Shown piece after piece: positions 17,813 to 27,871 of a stretch of 64,000 nucleotides of DNA (positions within the stretch are counted from its first letter, which is position 1; each line of letters opens with the position of its first letter). The position numbers and the translations under genes were made by a program. The notes under the pieces are model-generated. The model did not search any database. It was given only the letters and a program-made list of their open reading frames with translations, and was not told the origin of the DNA. The stretch spans positions 1 to 64,000 of the forward strand of contig JBDZUZ010000001.1 in assembly GCA_040255445.1 (NCBI GenBank), in the 5' to 3' direction. The stretch is from JBDZUZ01 sp040255445. Its GTDB lineage: Bacteria > Planctomycetota > Phycisphaerae > Phycisphaerales > UBA1924.

Positions 17813-19222
17813 TCAAGGGCACGAGCCGCGTTCCCAAATGTACATGAAGCGGAACAGATCGTGCATATCGATGCCGTTCGAGTTGTCCAGATCTGCGCAC
17901 GGCAGTCCGCGTTCCCAGTCCTGAAAGAACGCCCAGATATCGTCGCCGTCCTGGCCGCCGGACTGGTCGTAGTCGGGCGCGCAGGGCGGGCAGCCTTCGG
18001 GCGGCGGCGGCATCGGCGGTGTCCGGTAGGCGTGGATGCCGCTGGCATCCGCAACGATGAGTGTGCTGCCGAGCATCGCGATCCCGCCGATCCCGGGATG
18101 CGACACGGGCGGGAAGTATTCGTTCAGCCCGCTGTCGAACGCGTAGAGACGGCCGGAGGGGCCGGTGCCGGTCGACATGTAGATCACGTTCCGGCTCTCG
18201 ACGGCCCAACTCGGGCGGAGCGGATACTCCGCGATGGTGGCGCTGCGGACCATGACCGAGCCATCAACGACCGAGAGGCGTTCGAGGACATTGCCCGGCC
18301 CGATCGAGATGTAGCTGCCGTCGGACAGTGTCGCTACACCGCCGCCGAGCGAGTATCCGATCGGCGCGGACCACAGGGGCACGAACTCCGTGCCGGTGTC
18401 CCGGATCGCGTAGACCCGGCTGGTCACGGGGTCGGTGCTGCTCAGCGGGAGCACGAAATCACCGTTGTACTTCGCGAAGGCGAGCGGATATCGGGAGGAG
18501 CCAGCGGGCATCACGCCGGTCCGGTACACCTCGCCACCTCCGCGACGGTTGAGCTTTCGGAGCGTCACCCCGCCGGGCGCCGCATCGACGATGCACAGCG
18601 CCTCGATCCCCAAGAACGATACCGGGACGATGGTGGCGCCGGTGTACCCGCCCGCCGCGGCGGTGCGCGGGACATCCCATGCTCCGTGCGTCGAGAAGTG
18701 GTGAACCCGGTCCGGTGTGCTCACATACAGATAGTCCTTGTAGAGGGCCCCCTCGCGGGGATCGAACGCGATTCGGATGTTCGAGGTCCAGGTGATCGCG
18801 CCCGTTTCGGAATCGAGGCGATAGATAAACGCCGGCGACTCGGGTGTTGACCGCGACACGTAGATATCGCGGGCCGTGCACATCACCACCGCCGGCCCCT
18901 GCCCGGGTTCGTAGGGAATCGGGACACTCCACCGCAGCGTGCCGTCCTCTTGATCGATCGAGAACACGACCGGGCGGCCGGCTTCCTGCTCCGGTGGGAC
19001 CGGGGAACGGGAGAAGTAGATACCGGGGAAGTACGCAGAGAACGGCTGGTCGGCCGTCCGCGAAGGCGCTTCAAAGCTCCAGATGAGCTGCGCGCGGTCG
19101 GGTCCGTACGCGCCGCCGCGCGAGTTACGGAACTCGTCCTTTCCGTAGTGTGACCATTGGGCCATCGCGGTTGTTGTGAGACCGAGCGTTGCCATCGCGA
19201 TGACACGGAGGATCTGCACCAT
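17813..19222 (-). CDS. Secreted PQQ-like beta-propeller protein with GC-type dockerin tail
   Basis: A 469-residue exported protein; the signal peptide ends near LTTTAMAQ. The mature start WSHYGKDEFRNSRGGAYGPD is shared with the two paralogues just upstream. Propeller-like blades follow, with motifs such as VFSIDQEDGTLRWSVPIPYE, IYRLDSETGAITWTS and NVIYMSTGTGPSGRLYAFDS, typical of PQQ-like repeats. No catalytic residues are evident, so binding or a structural role is likely. The last 59 residues are the four-Cys dockerin type (CPPC, LPCADLD, ERGSCP), with a second repeat that is less regular (DNSNGIDMHD). RBS is GGAGATCC. A GCARCC-N15-GGTAGAC element lies 77 bases upstream. Confidence 0.85.
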   Translation of the reverse strand: MVQILRVIAMATLGLTTTAMAQWSHYGKDEFRNSRGGAYGPDRAQLIWSFEAPSRTADQPFSAYFPGIYFSRSPVPPEQEAGRPVVFSIDQEDGTLRWSVPIPYEPGQGPAVVMCTARDIYVSRSTPESPAFIYRLDSETGAITWTSNIRIAFDPREGALYKDYLYVSTPDRVHHFSTHGAWDVPRTAAAGGYTGATIVPVSFLGIEALCIVDAAPGGVTLRKLNRRGGGEVYRTGVMPAGSSRYPLAFAKYNGDFVLPLSSTDPVTSRVYAIRDTGTEFVPLWSAPIGYSLGGGVATLSDGSYISIGPGNVLERLSVVDGSVMVRSATIAEYPLRPSWAVESRNVIYMSTGTGPSGRLYAFDSGLNEYFPPVSHPGIGGIAMLGSTLIVADASGIHAYRTPPMPPPPEGCPPCAPDYDQSGGQDGDDIWAFFQDWERGLPCADLDNSNGIDMHDLFRFMYIWERGSCP

Positions 19223-19298
19223 CGGATCTCCTCACCGGAGCAATGGGGCCGAGCCGCGTCTCCGGCAGGATGGCCCCGTGTGGTTCACCGGTCCGACC

Positions 19299-19336
19299 AG
19301 TCTACCCCACTCCCGGGAAATGGCTGCATGAAATGA
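19299..19336 (-). promoter_or_regulatory. Two-block promoter-like element A
   Basis: On the minus strand TCATTTCATGCAGCC, 15 bases, GGTAGACT (complement of 19299-19306). Downstream end lies 77 bases before the start of the 17813-19222 gene. The blocks are conserved with elements B, C, D and the pseudopilin copy while the 15-base spacer differs, as expected for a promoter rather than a simple duplication. Confidence 0.55.
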
Positions 19337-19358
19337 CATCGCCGCGGCGGGGGCGCCG

Positions 19359-20750
19359 TCAAATACACGATCCGGTCTGCCAGTAAAGCAGGAAGTGAGC
19401 CGCATCGTCCATATCGATGCCCCCCGAGCGGTCCACATCGGCGCAGGGCAGTCCCTGCTTCCACTCATCGAAGAACGCGGTGAGGTCGTCGCCGTCCATG
19501 CCTCCTGACTGGTCATAGTCGGGCGTGCACTGTGGGCAGCCTGGCGGTATCGGACTGTCGGTCCAATAGGCGAACAGGCCGGCCCTATCAGCGACAATGA
19601 GCGTGCGGTCGAACATCGCGATCCCGCCGATCCCCGGGTGTGACACCGGAGGGAAGTACTCATTCAGTCCGCTGTCGAAGGCGTAGAGGCGGCCCGAGGG
19701 GCCGGTGCCCGTGGACATATAGATGACATTGCGGCCGTCCACGACCCAGGTCGGACGCAGCGGAGACTCGGTGATCATCGGCCCTTCGGCCATGACCGAC
19801 CCATCAAGGATCGAGAGCCGCTGTAACCGATTGCCGGGCCCGATCACGATCAGACTCCCATCGGAGAGGACCGCGGATTCGCCACCGATGGAGTATCCGA
19901 TCGGTGCGCTCCACCGCCGCAGCAGACCTGTGCCCGTGTCGGTGAACGCGTACGCGAAGCTGCGCGCCGGATCGTCGCTGCTGACCGGGAGAATCAGATC
20001 GTTGGATTGCCGGGCGACCACGATCGGATAGCGTGAGGTCCCGGTTGGCATCGGTGGGCTCTCGTACATCGCCGCACCGGTCGCGGGGTTGATCCTCCGT
20101 ATCACCTGACCGCCGGCAGCATCGTCGATGATGTAAAGGCGATTCGGGGTTGAGAGCGTTCCGGTTGCGCCGGGGTGGCCCCCCACGGTCACCTGCCGCG
20201 GCGCGCTCCAACGCAGGCCCGGATCGAAACGGACCAACTCGGTCGGCCCACCTGTGACCAATCCGTCGAGCGTGCGGATCACGCCGCCGCGCGGATCGAG
20301 CCGGACCGCCACGGAGGAGGTCCAGAGGATGGCTCCCGTGTCCAGGTCGAGGCGATAGATCCGCGCTGCGCTGTCGGGTGTTGCACGCGAGACATACACA
20401 CCCTCGGACCAGATGGCCAGGACGGAAGCAGAGCCTTGACCGGCCTCGAACGGGATCGAAGCGCTCCACGCCGGGCTTCCATCGTTGGTTGAGAACGCGA
20501 AGATGACGGGACGGCCCTCTTCTTCCTCGGGCGGCACGGTCGATCGCGCGGCAACCACGATGCCCCAGTATGCCAGCGGCTGGGCGGCCTCGCGGGTCGG
20601 CATCCACACGGACCAGCGCCGCTCGGCGCGGTCGGGGCCGTAGCCTTCCGCGCGCGAGGAGCGGAGGTAGTCACCGCCGGAGTTGCTCCACTGCGCGAGA
20701 GCGGGAGTGGTCATGAGCGTGCAGAGAGCGATGGTGATTCGGCGGTGCAT
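19359..20750 (-). CDS. Secreted PQQ-like beta-propeller protein with GC-type dockerin tail
   Basis: A 463-residue paralogue of the neighbouring gene. Signal peptide MHRRITIALCTLMTTPALAQ, then WSNSGGDYLRSSRAEGYGPD. Blades include AFSTNDGSPAWSASIPFE, IYRLDLDTGAILWTS and a NVIYMSTGTGPSGRLYAFDS block identical to that in the downstream paralogue, suggesting recent duplication or gene conversion. The dockerin tail has four Cys (CPQC, LPCADVD, QTGSCI) and ends with one residue after the last Cys. The start at 20750 is preferred over upstream in-frame codons that would translate the promoter element. No strong RBS is visible. Confidence 0.85.
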   Translation of the reverse strand: MHRRITIALCTLMTTPALAQWSNSGGDYLRSSRAEGYGPDRAERRWSVWMPTREAAQPLAYWGIVVAARSTVPPEEEEGRPVIFAFSTNDGSPAWSASIPFEAGQGSASVLAIWSEGVYVSRATPDSAARIYRLDLDTGAILWTSSVAVRLDPRGGVIRTLDGLVTGGPTELVRFDPGLRWSAPRQVTVGGHPGATGTLSTPNRLYIIDDAAGGQVIRRINPATGAAMYESPPMPTGTSRYPIVVARQSNDLILPVSSDDPARSFAYAFTDTGTGLLRRWSAPIGYSIGGESAVLSDGSLIVIGPGNRLQRLSILDGSVMAEGPMITESPLRPTWVVDGRNVIYMSTGTGPSGRLYAFDSGLNEYFPPVSHPGIGGIAMFDRTLIVADRAGLFAYWTDSPIPPGCPQCTPDYDQSGGMDGDDLTAFFDEWKQGLPCADVDRSGGIDMDDAAHFLLYWQTGSCI

Positions 20751-20821
20751 GTGAGGGCGCTCAAGGCGTTGTGGAAAGCGGACTCTGACCCCGCCGGCCT
20801 GCGGCGACCGACCCATCGGCC

Positions 20822-20859
20822 AGTCTACCCCAACTTTGGGAATTGGCTGCATGAAATGA
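20822..20859 (-). promoter_or_regulatory. Two-block promoter-like element B
   Basis: Minus-strand TCATTTCATGCAGCC, 15 bases, GGTAGACT (complement of 20822-20829), 72 bases before the ATG at 20750. Confidence 0.55.
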
Positions 20860-20956
20860 GACCGCCGCGGGTGGTGCCGTGGCGGCGGGCATGGACCTAG
20901 GTTCCGGGGCGAAAGGCAGGCCTGTGCAGGCGAGGACGCCGGCATCGCAAACCAAC

Positions 20957-22330
20957 TCAGCAACTGCCGCGTTCCCATCGACGAAAGAAGAAACTGACGT
21001 CGTCCCCGTCCACACCGCCGGAGCCGTCGCCATCGGCACACGGTGCGCCGAGTTGCCAGTCGGCAAAGAAAGCCGGGATGTCATCGCCGTCGACTCCGCC
21101 GGACCCATCGTAGTCGGCGAGGCAAGAGGGGCAGTCAGAAGGTGGCAAGGGCGGATTGCGGTATGCGTACACACCCTGTGTGTCGGACACAAACAGCGTG
21201 GAGGCATCGAGAGCGATTCCCCCAATCCCCGGGTGCTGAACCGGGGGGAAGTGTTCGTGCAACCCACTGTCGAATGCGTACAGCCGGCCGTTCTCTCCCG
21301 TACCCGTTGACATATAGATGACGTTGCGACCGTCGACGGCGTAGACGGGTCGGAGCGGGAACTCCGCGATTGTGGTGCTGCGTGCGATGACCGCGCCATC
21401 GAGCACGGCGTGCCGTTGGAGCACGTTGCCCGGGCCGACGGTGATCAAGCTTCCATCAGAGAGCGCCGCCGACTCGCCGCCCAGGGAGTAGCCGATCGGT
21501 GCGGTCCAGTCGAGCACCAGAGCATCGCCTGTGTCTCGGAGCGCGTAAAGGCGGCTTGCGGAGGCGTCCTCGCTGCTGACCGGAATCAGATGCCGCCGGG
21601 CGGTGAACACGCTCACAATCGGATAGCGGGCAGTACCGGCTGGAAAAACATCACTCTGGTAGAGGAATGACCCATCGGTCAGGTTGAGCTTCCGCACGAT
21701 GAACCCGCCCGGGGCGGCATCGAGGATCACAGCGTTCTGACTGCCAAAACCCGCGGTCGCCCCGGTGTGCCCGCCCGGCAATGCCGTCCGCGGCACACTC
21801 CAGAATCCGAGCCGATGCAACCGGTCGACAGTGCCGACGACGAGACCCGAGTGACCGATCGCTCCATCGCGCGGGTCGCAAGCGATGCTTTCCGCTGTAA
21901 CTGCGTCGATCGCTCCGGTGAGCGTGTTCAGTTCGTAGATTGGGGCGGCATGGTCCGACGTTGCTCGCGTTACGAAGACGCGTGAGGCGATCGCCAGTGT
22001 CGTTGCAGGGCCGTCGCCCTCACGGTACGGAACGGGTGCGCTCCATATCAGCGCACCTGTCTCCACATCGAGTGCGAAGATGACCGGACGCCCCGCCTCA
22101 TCCTCCGGTGGGACCGCGGACCGTGCGACTACAACCGTCCCCGACGAGGAGAGCGGTTGGCCCGCGATGAGCGAAGGGCTGTCGAATGCCCATGCAAGAC
22201 GCGGGCTGTCGGGTCCGTAGGTTAAGACATTTGACGTTCGTCCGGTGTATGCGCCCGCGTTTGACCATTGTCCAAAGGCGACCGACACCGGCGTCACGAA
22301 GATGCAGAGTGCAAGGGCCGAGAACCGCAT
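20957..22330 (-). CDS. Secreted PQQ-like beta-propeller protein with GC-type dockerin tail
   Basis: A 457-residue third paralogue. Signal peptide MRFSALALCIFVTPVSVAFG, then QWSNAGAYTGRTSNVLTYGPD. Propeller motifs: IFALDVETGALIWSAPVPY, IYELNTLTGAIDAV, LYALRDTGDALVLDWTAPIG. The tail is regular, with two GGVDGDD repeats, four Cys (CPSC, APCADGD) and the end RWERGSC. A GGGGAGTC ribosome-binding site precedes the ATG at 22330. The frame extends upstream to 22432 but would translate promoter element C. An imperfect GGCG-AGGA-CGCC hairpin lies just after the stop. Confidence 0.85.
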   Translation of the reverse strand: MRFSALALCIFVTPVSVAFGQWSNAGAYTGRTSNVLTYGPDSPRLAWAFDSPSLIAGQPLSSSGTVVVARSAVPPEDEAGRPVIFALDVETGALIWSAPVPYREGDGPATTLAIASRVFVTRATSDHAAPIYELNTLTGAIDAVTAESIACDPRDGAIGHSGLVVGTVDRLHRLGFWSVPRTALPGGHTGATAGFGSQNAVILDAAPGGFIVRKLNLTDGSFLYQSDVFPAGTARYPIVSVFTARRHLIPVSSEDASASRLYALRDTGDALVLDWTAPIGYSLGGESAALSDGSLITVGPGNVLQRHAVLDGAVIARSTTIAEFPLRPVYAVDGRNVIYMSTGTGENGRLYAFDSGLHEHFPPVQHPGIGGIALDASTLFVSDTQGVYAYRNPPLPPSDCPSCLADYDGSGGVDGDDIPAFFADWQLGAPCADGDGSGGVDGDDVSFFFRRWERGSC

Positions 22331-22391
22331 GTTGACTCCCCAGTGAACCGTGGCTGATCGCCGCCCGGGCCCCACGACAGTCGGGTAGGTG

Positions 22392-22429
22392 AGTCTACCG
22401 CATTCGCAAGAAATGGCTGCATGAAATGA
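22392..22429 (-). promoter_or_regulatory. Two-block promoter-like element C
   Basis: Minus-strand TCATTTCATGCAGCC, 15 bases, GGTAGACT (complement of 22392-22399), 62 bases before the ATG at 22330. Confidence 0.55.
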
Positions 22430-22493
22430 CACCGCCGCGGCACAGGACCGCGGCGGTGGGGGTGAACATCAGAGTGGGGGCTCTGAGCCGGCC

Positions 22494-22517
22494 GGTGCAG
22501 GCGAGGACGCCCGCACC
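22494..22517. repeat. GGTGC-type intergenic hairpin
   Basis: GGTGCAGGCG-AGGA-CGCCCGCACC, paired arms with one G-T pair, 12 bases downstream of the stop of the 22529-24049 gene. There is no T run, so it may be a processing or folding element, or a rho-type end. Confidence 0.7.
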
Positions 22518-22528
22518 ACAATCACAAC

Positions 22529-24049
22529 TCAGCAGCCGCCCGCCTGCCAGCGATCAAAGAAGAACGGGATGTCGTCGCCATCGACGCCGCCCGAGCCGTC
22601 CACATCGCCGCAGGCCGCGCCCGCCTGCCAGTCGGCGAAGAACGCCGCGATGTCGTCGCCGTCGACGCCGCCGGACTGGTCGTAGTCCGCAGCGCACGGC
22701 GGGCAGGGGTTGCCGCCGCCGACCGCGACGCGCACCAGCGACGCGTTCGCGCCGAGCGTCGAGGTCGAGTTGGGGTCGGCCTTGAGGCCCGCGGCGAAGT
22801 AGAAGAAGCCATCACCCGGGAGCGTGCAGCGGTCGCGGAGGCGGCCGATGTAGAGCCCGTCGTTGGCCTGGCCGTCGTTGTTCAGGTCCACACCGTCGCT
22901 CTCGCGGACGATCACGCTCTGGCCGTTGTAGACCACCGCGGAGTTGAGCGTGCCCAGGGCGTTGTTGGTGTTGCCCATCACGATGAAGTTGCCGGTGTGG
23001 TCGCCCTTGAAATCGATGAAGCTGGTCCAGTTGTCGCCCGCGCCGGGGGCGATCTCCTGGCCTTCCTGCGCGATGATCGCGCCGTTCCTGACGACCCAGT
23101 CGATGCCGCCGCTCGAGCCCGCGGCGTACCAGTCGCCGTTACTCTCCATCAGCACATCGCCGATCGAGGTCACCGGGCCCAACCCGCTGCCGGCGATCTC
23201 GACACCCTCCTGGATCACCACCGCGTTGTTGACCGCGACGACATCGTCGCGCGTGGTGTCGAGCGTGAAGACCTTGCCCTTGATGATCCAGTTCGCCGCG
23301 GCGGCATCGGTCGAGAAGGAATCGCGCACGAAGCTGAACCAGGGGTCGGTCGCGCCGCCGGCCTGTCCGGTGGGCGTGAAGAGCGCGGTGCCGACGGCGA
23401 GGGTGGCGCCGTTGTTGATGACCGCGACCTGATCCCACCCCGGCCCGCCGAAGATGCCGGACTGGAAGGTCGCCGTGCCGTTGTCGCTGATGCCCGCCGC
23501 GGACATGTTCGCGCCCCACTGGGCGCCCGGGTCGAGCGGCGAGGGCTGGCCGGTGCGGGCCACCACCTCGAACTCATTGCTGATGTGCCGCACGACGAAG
23601 TCGTCGGTCTGGCCGGTGGCGATGGTCGCGACGGCCCAGTTGGTCGCATCGTTGATCCGCGGCACCGGGATGTTGGTGCTGAAGTTGAGCGTGAGCCCCG
23701 GCTCGAACTCGGTGACGCCTTCCTGGGCCTCGGTCTCGGCCGTGAGGCCCTGGCCGATGATGAAGAACTGGTCGGCGGTCGCGGGCGTCGCGGTGGTGGT
23801 GGCGACAACGGCCCAGTGCCCGGTGGTGGGGCTGCGGTTGATCTTGCCAAAGTTGTTGATCTTGATGCCGGGGTTCCCGGGCAGGTCGCTCTTCGCGCCG
23901 GCGGTGTGGCCGCTGCTGGCGAGGATGACCTCGATGGGCTGGGCGAACGCGGCCGAGCCCGCGGCGAGAGCGAGGGCGGCGGCGAGGGTGCGGGTGATGT
24001 TGCGGTTCGTGCGTCCGGTAATACGTGCGGTCGATGGGGTGATGATCAA
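22529..24049 (-). CDS. Secreted beta-repeat protein with GC-type dockerin tail
   Basis: A 506-residue exported protein. A TTG start at 24049 follows a strong GAGGAGAGG site, and the signal peptide ends near GSAAFAQ. The passenger has repeated short motifs of the ISDNGTATFQSG or NNGATLAVG kind, suggesting a beta-propeller-like surface protein, but no named family is clear. The last 57 residues are a regular four-Cys dockerin tail (CPPCAADYD, AACGDVD, RWQAGGC). It follows the propeller genes on the same strand but lacks the two-block promoter element found before them. Confidence 0.8.
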   Translation of the reverse strand: MIITPSTARITGRTNRNITRTLAAALALAAGSAAFAQPIEVILASSGHTAGAKSDLPGNPGIKINNFGKINRSPTTGHWAVVATTTATPATADQFFIIGQGLTAETEAQEGVTEFEPGLTLNFSTNIPVPRINDATNWAVATIATGQTDDFVVRHISNEFEVVARTGQPSPLDPGAQWGANMSAAGISDNGTATFQSGIFGGPGWDQVAVINNGATLAVGTALFTPTGQAGGATDPWFSFVRDSFSTDAAAANWIIKGKVFTLDTTRDDVVAVNNAVVIQEGVEIAGSGLGPVTSIGDVLMESNGDWYAAGSSGGIDWVVRNGAIIAQEGQEIAPGAGDNWTSFIDFKGDHTGNFIVMGNTNNALGTLNSAVVYNGQSVIVRESDGVDLNNDGQANDGLYIGRLRDRCTLPGDGFFYFAAGLKADPNSTSTLGANASLVRVAVGGGNPCPPCAADYDQSGGVDGDDIAAFFADWQAGAACGDVDGSGGVDGDDIPFFFDRWQAGGC

Positions 24050-24235
24050 GAACCTCTCCTCTGAGTGTGAACGAGGGGCCGGGCCGCCGCACCGGGGTGT
24101 GGATGCGGCGGGACGCGGCCCGATGGATACCGCCGCGGCGACAGCGCGCTGCGGTGTGACTGGTACGGATACGCCGACGCCGGGGATCCGTCGCGGGTGT
24201 GAAGGGTTGGTCAGGTTTGGGCTGATTGCGGCTGA

Positions 24236-24257
24236 GTGCAGGCCTTCAGGCCTGCAC
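24236..24257. repeat. Perfect intergenic hairpin
   Basis: GTGCAGGCCT-TC-AGGCCTGCAC, perfect 10-base arms, 7 bases beyond the stop of the 24265-25692 gene. It is similar in position, though not in full sequence, to the GGTGC-type hairpins after neighbouring dockerin genes. Confidence 0.75.
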
Positions 24258-24264
24258 CACAGCT

Positions 24265-25692
24265 TCAGCAGCCCCCCGCCTGCCAGCGTTCGAAGAAGAA
24301 CGGGATGTCGTCGCCGTCGATGCCGCCCGAGCCGTCCACATCGCCGCAGTCGGCGCCGCTCTGCCAGTCGGCGAAGAAGGCGGCGATGTCGTCGCCATCG
24401 ACGCCGCCGGACTCATCGTAATCCGCAGCGCACACCGGGCAGCCGCCCTGGGGCTCGGTGTAATACGCCCGCACCTGCGTGCTGTTGCCGACGACGATCA
24501 GTGTGCCGTCCGCGGCGAGGGCGGGGCCGCCGATGTTGATGTTGGTGACGGGGGCGGACCAGAGCTCGTTGAGCTGGCCATCGAACGAGAACAGCCGGCC
24601 GTTGCTGAAGGCGCCGTTGGAGAAGTAGATCGTGCCGCGGCTGTCGATCGCGAAGCGCGGCGTCAGGAAGTCGGCGGGGATCGGCTCGCTGCTGGCGATC
24701 AGCGCGCCGTCCGCCGCGGCCCGCCTTTCGATCACGCGGCCGGTCGAGTCGCCCGGACCCATCATGAGCACCGAACCATCGGGCATGACGCCGAACTCCG
24801 AGCCCGTGCTCCAGCCCGCGGGGACGTTCCACCGCTCGGTGATCGCCGATCCGGTGTCCGTGAAGGCGTAGAAGAAATCGACCGCCACGTTGTTCTGCGT
24901 GCGCGAGAGGTAGATCGTCCCATCGGGCGCGACCATCGGCGTGTTCTGGATCGTGAAGCCGGGGATCGTGGCGCTCTGATAGAGGAACGCGCCGGTGGCG
25001 AGGTCGAACTTCTTGACCGCGTTGCCGCCGGGCACGGCGTCGACGATGTACACCCCGCCGTTGCCGATCGCGCCGCCGCAGTTGCCGCTGACCGAAGCGG
25101 TGCGCGGGGCGGTCCAGACCACCGCGCCGTCATCGGCGTTGATGCGCCAGATGGTGCGGAAGCTCGCGATGACCGGGTCGCCGTCATCGGCGAAGACCAC
25201 ACCGTCGTACGCGCCGGCGTTGATCTCGATGGGCGTGGTCCAGACCACGCCGCCGGTCGCCGCATCGAGCGCGTAGAGCGGCGCCGAGACGCTCGCGCCG
25301 TTGCCGCCGCGGCTGGCGTAGACCTTGCCGTTGCTGACGCCCGCGATCCAGGTGGTCCAGTCGCCGGTGTCGAAGGGGATGTTCGCTGCCCAGAGTTCCG
25401 CGCCGGTCTCGATGTTGTACGCGACGACCGGCGAGCCGTTGGGCTCGCCGCCGGGCGGGAAGCCGGTCTGGCGGACGACGAACATGCGGTTCCCCGCGGT
25501 GACGGGCTGCCACGCGATGATGGACGATCGCCCGCCGGACCAGCGGAGCGTTGGGGCGGTGGGGCCGAGCACGTTGTTCAGTCCGTTGCGGCCCTGGTTG
25601 CCGCCGGAGTTGGTCCAGTTCTGGGCGGATGTGGTTCCGGCGCAGATGGCGAGCAGCGATGAGATGGTGAAAATGTGTGACGAGGTGCGCAT
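24265..25692 (-). CDS. Secreted PQQ-like beta-propeller protein with GC-type dockerin tail
   Basis: A 475-residue more distant paralogue of the three propeller genes. Signal peptide MRTSSHIFTISSLLAICAGT, ending TSAQ, then NWTNSGGNQGRNGLNNVLGP. PQQ-like blades: VVAYNIETGAELWAANIPFD, LYALDAATGGVVWTTPIEI, IWRINADDGAVVWTAPR, KKFDLATGAFLYQ. The tail is the regular four-Cys form (CPVCAADYD, ADCGDVD, RWQAGGC). The frame runs upstream to 26559, but that part is antisense to the next gene and is not protein-like. RBS is GAAAGGG. The first bases of its upstream region show no two-block promoter. Confidence 0.85.
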   Translation of the reverse strand: MRTSSHIFTISSLLAICAGTTSAQNWTNSGGNQGRNGLNNVLGPTAPTLRWSGGRSSIIAWQPVTAGNRMFVVRQTGFPPGGEPNGSPVVAYNIETGAELWAANIPFDTGDWTTWIAGVSNGKVYASRGGNGASVSAPLYALDAATGGVVWTTPIEINAGAYDGVVFADDGDPVIASFRTIWRINADDGAVVWTAPRTASVSGNCGGAIGNGGVYIVDAVPGGNAVKKFDLATGAFLYQSATIPGFTIQNTPMVAPDGTIYLSRTQNNVAVDFFYAFTDTGSAITERWNVPAGWSTGSEFGVMPDGSVLMMGPGDSTGRVIERRAAADGALIASSEPIPADFLTPRFAIDSRGTIYFSNGAFSNGRLFSFDGQLNELWSAPVTNINIGGPALAADGTLIVVGNSTQVRAYYTEPQGGCPVCAADYDESGGVDGDDIAAFFADWQSGADCGDVDGSGGIDGDDIPFFFERWQAGGC

Positions 25693-25889
25693 GAACGGCC
25701 CTTTCGCGAAGACAGCTAACAGGAACACAGCGCGGCCGTGGCGATGACTGGGCACGATACCATGAGAACCCCGGATCGGAAGCAAATTCTGGCGAGGTTC
25801 CGCGGAGTTTCGGCGTGGCGGACCCAGCCCGTAGGCCGCGGTGGGTGACAGGAACGCTGCCATCCACACGCAGTTGCCAGTGCGGGGTC

Positions 25890-26831
25890 CTACGCGCTCC
25901 TGCGCTTTCTCGCGTATAGCCAATACCCGCAGCCGCAGAGCAGGGCCGTTCCCACCGCTGCCGCGATCAGCCCACCGGATGATCGACGCGTCCTTCCCGG
26001 GAGTGTCGCGATGACCGATCCTGATGCATCCCGGGCAACGCCGCGGCTCCGATCCGGTGTCAGCGCATCGCGGAGATCGATGTCGAACATGCCCGCGGGC
26101 GCAGCCGGGTACGCGACGGTAGCGATGTGCGAGCGCGTATCGCGCGTGATCGCGCCATCGGGCCCGCTGTATTCGATGCTGCACGAGGCAGGAACCCAGT
26201 ACACCGGGCCCGGCACGCGACGCCACCCCGAATACGCGACGGTCCGCTCCCCGGTAGGTGATGTGCGCGTGCACGATACAAGCACCCAGTCTGATGGCCC
26301 GGCCGGCGCGAGAGTGAAGCGGATCGCCCCGGTGTCGGCGTGTACCTCTGACCCAACGACCCGCGCCTCGCGGACCGCGATGCTGCCATCCGCGACCGTA
26401 CGAGCAAGGAACCACTCCGACCGATCGACGAACGCGATGCCATGCTCGCGGATGTCCCACCGGGTTGCGGATTGATCGAACATGTATTGCGCCGGATACA
26501 ACTGCACGACGCCGTTTGCGATCGAGAAGACCGACACGCTTTCGGTCCGCGGCGACCACGGATCCGGAAAGGCCGCACCGCGTTGTTGCCGTCCGCTCGC
26601 CGGCCCTGTGACGACTGTCTCACGGACGCCGTCCGGCCATGCCGCGACAGTGTCCGTTTCGGGGCGGCCCCGCTGATCGATCGGGTTCTCGTGCTGCCAG
26701 CGGGTTCGGATTGCCGGAATCTGTGTATGCCGCGCGGCCCATGCTGCAATGGCGTCCCTCGCCGCGAGCTCATCCGCCCGCGCCGGTGGGGCGAAACTGG
26801 AAAGAAGAGCGAGGAGCACGGCCAGAAGCAC
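25890..26831 (-). CDS. Membrane-anchored exported protein of unknown function
   Basis: About 313 residues when started at the GTG at 26831 (VLLAVLLALLSSFAPPARAD, a signal-like helix). The frame is open to an ATG at 27032, but those 67 extra residues look like translated intergenic DNA; the true start remains uncertain. The middle is a beta-rich domain (TRTSPTGERTVAYSGWRRV, SIEYSGPDGAITRDTRSH). A second helix near the C-terminus (GLIAAAVGTALLCGCGYWLY) is followed by KRRSA, so the protein is probably tethered in the inner membrane facing the periplasm. It is divergent from the pseudopilin gene at 27068. I do not recognise a family. Confidence 0.6.
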   Translation of the reverse strand: MLLAVLLALLSSFAPPARADELAARDAIAAWAARHTQIPAIRTRWQHENPIDQRGRPETDTVAAWPDGVRETVVTGPASGRQQRGAAFPDPWSPRTESVSVFSIANGVVQLYPAQYMFDQSATRWDIREHGIAFVDRSEWFLARTVADGSIAVREARVVGSEVHADTGAIRFTLAPAGPSDWVLVSCTRTSPTGERTVAYSGWRRVPGPVYWVPASCSIEYSGPDGAITRDTRSHIATVAYPAAPAGMFDIDLRDALTPDRSRGVARDASGSVIATLPGRTRRSSGGLIAAAVGTALLCGCGYWLYARKRRSA

Positions 26832-27067
26832 GGTGGTAGCAGGGACGGTGCGGCAGCACGGTACCTCTCCCGGCCACGGATGTTGCTGGCGGATGTTGTC
26901 CTTCGCCGCCTGCAAGGAGCGCCACCTCCGATCGGGACCGCTCCCGTGCTGACAGCTTACATACGCATTCCCGGGCGACAAGTCGTATTCTCTGGCCTGA
27001 CCAGGAACCCCCGGAGCGTCGTTGCGAAGCACGTTGGGGTCCGGGCTCGAATTCCGGGAGAAGTCCG

Positions 27068-27841
<774 letters not shown>

Positions 27842-27871
27842 TCAGCAACTGCGTGTGACGCTGAGGGGCCC

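Noticed and set aside
22997..24064. 355-codon plus-strand frame opposite the 22529-24049 gene
   Set aside because: The minus-strand protein has a signal peptide and an intact dockerin tail; the other frame is Gly/Arg/Asp-rich shadow.
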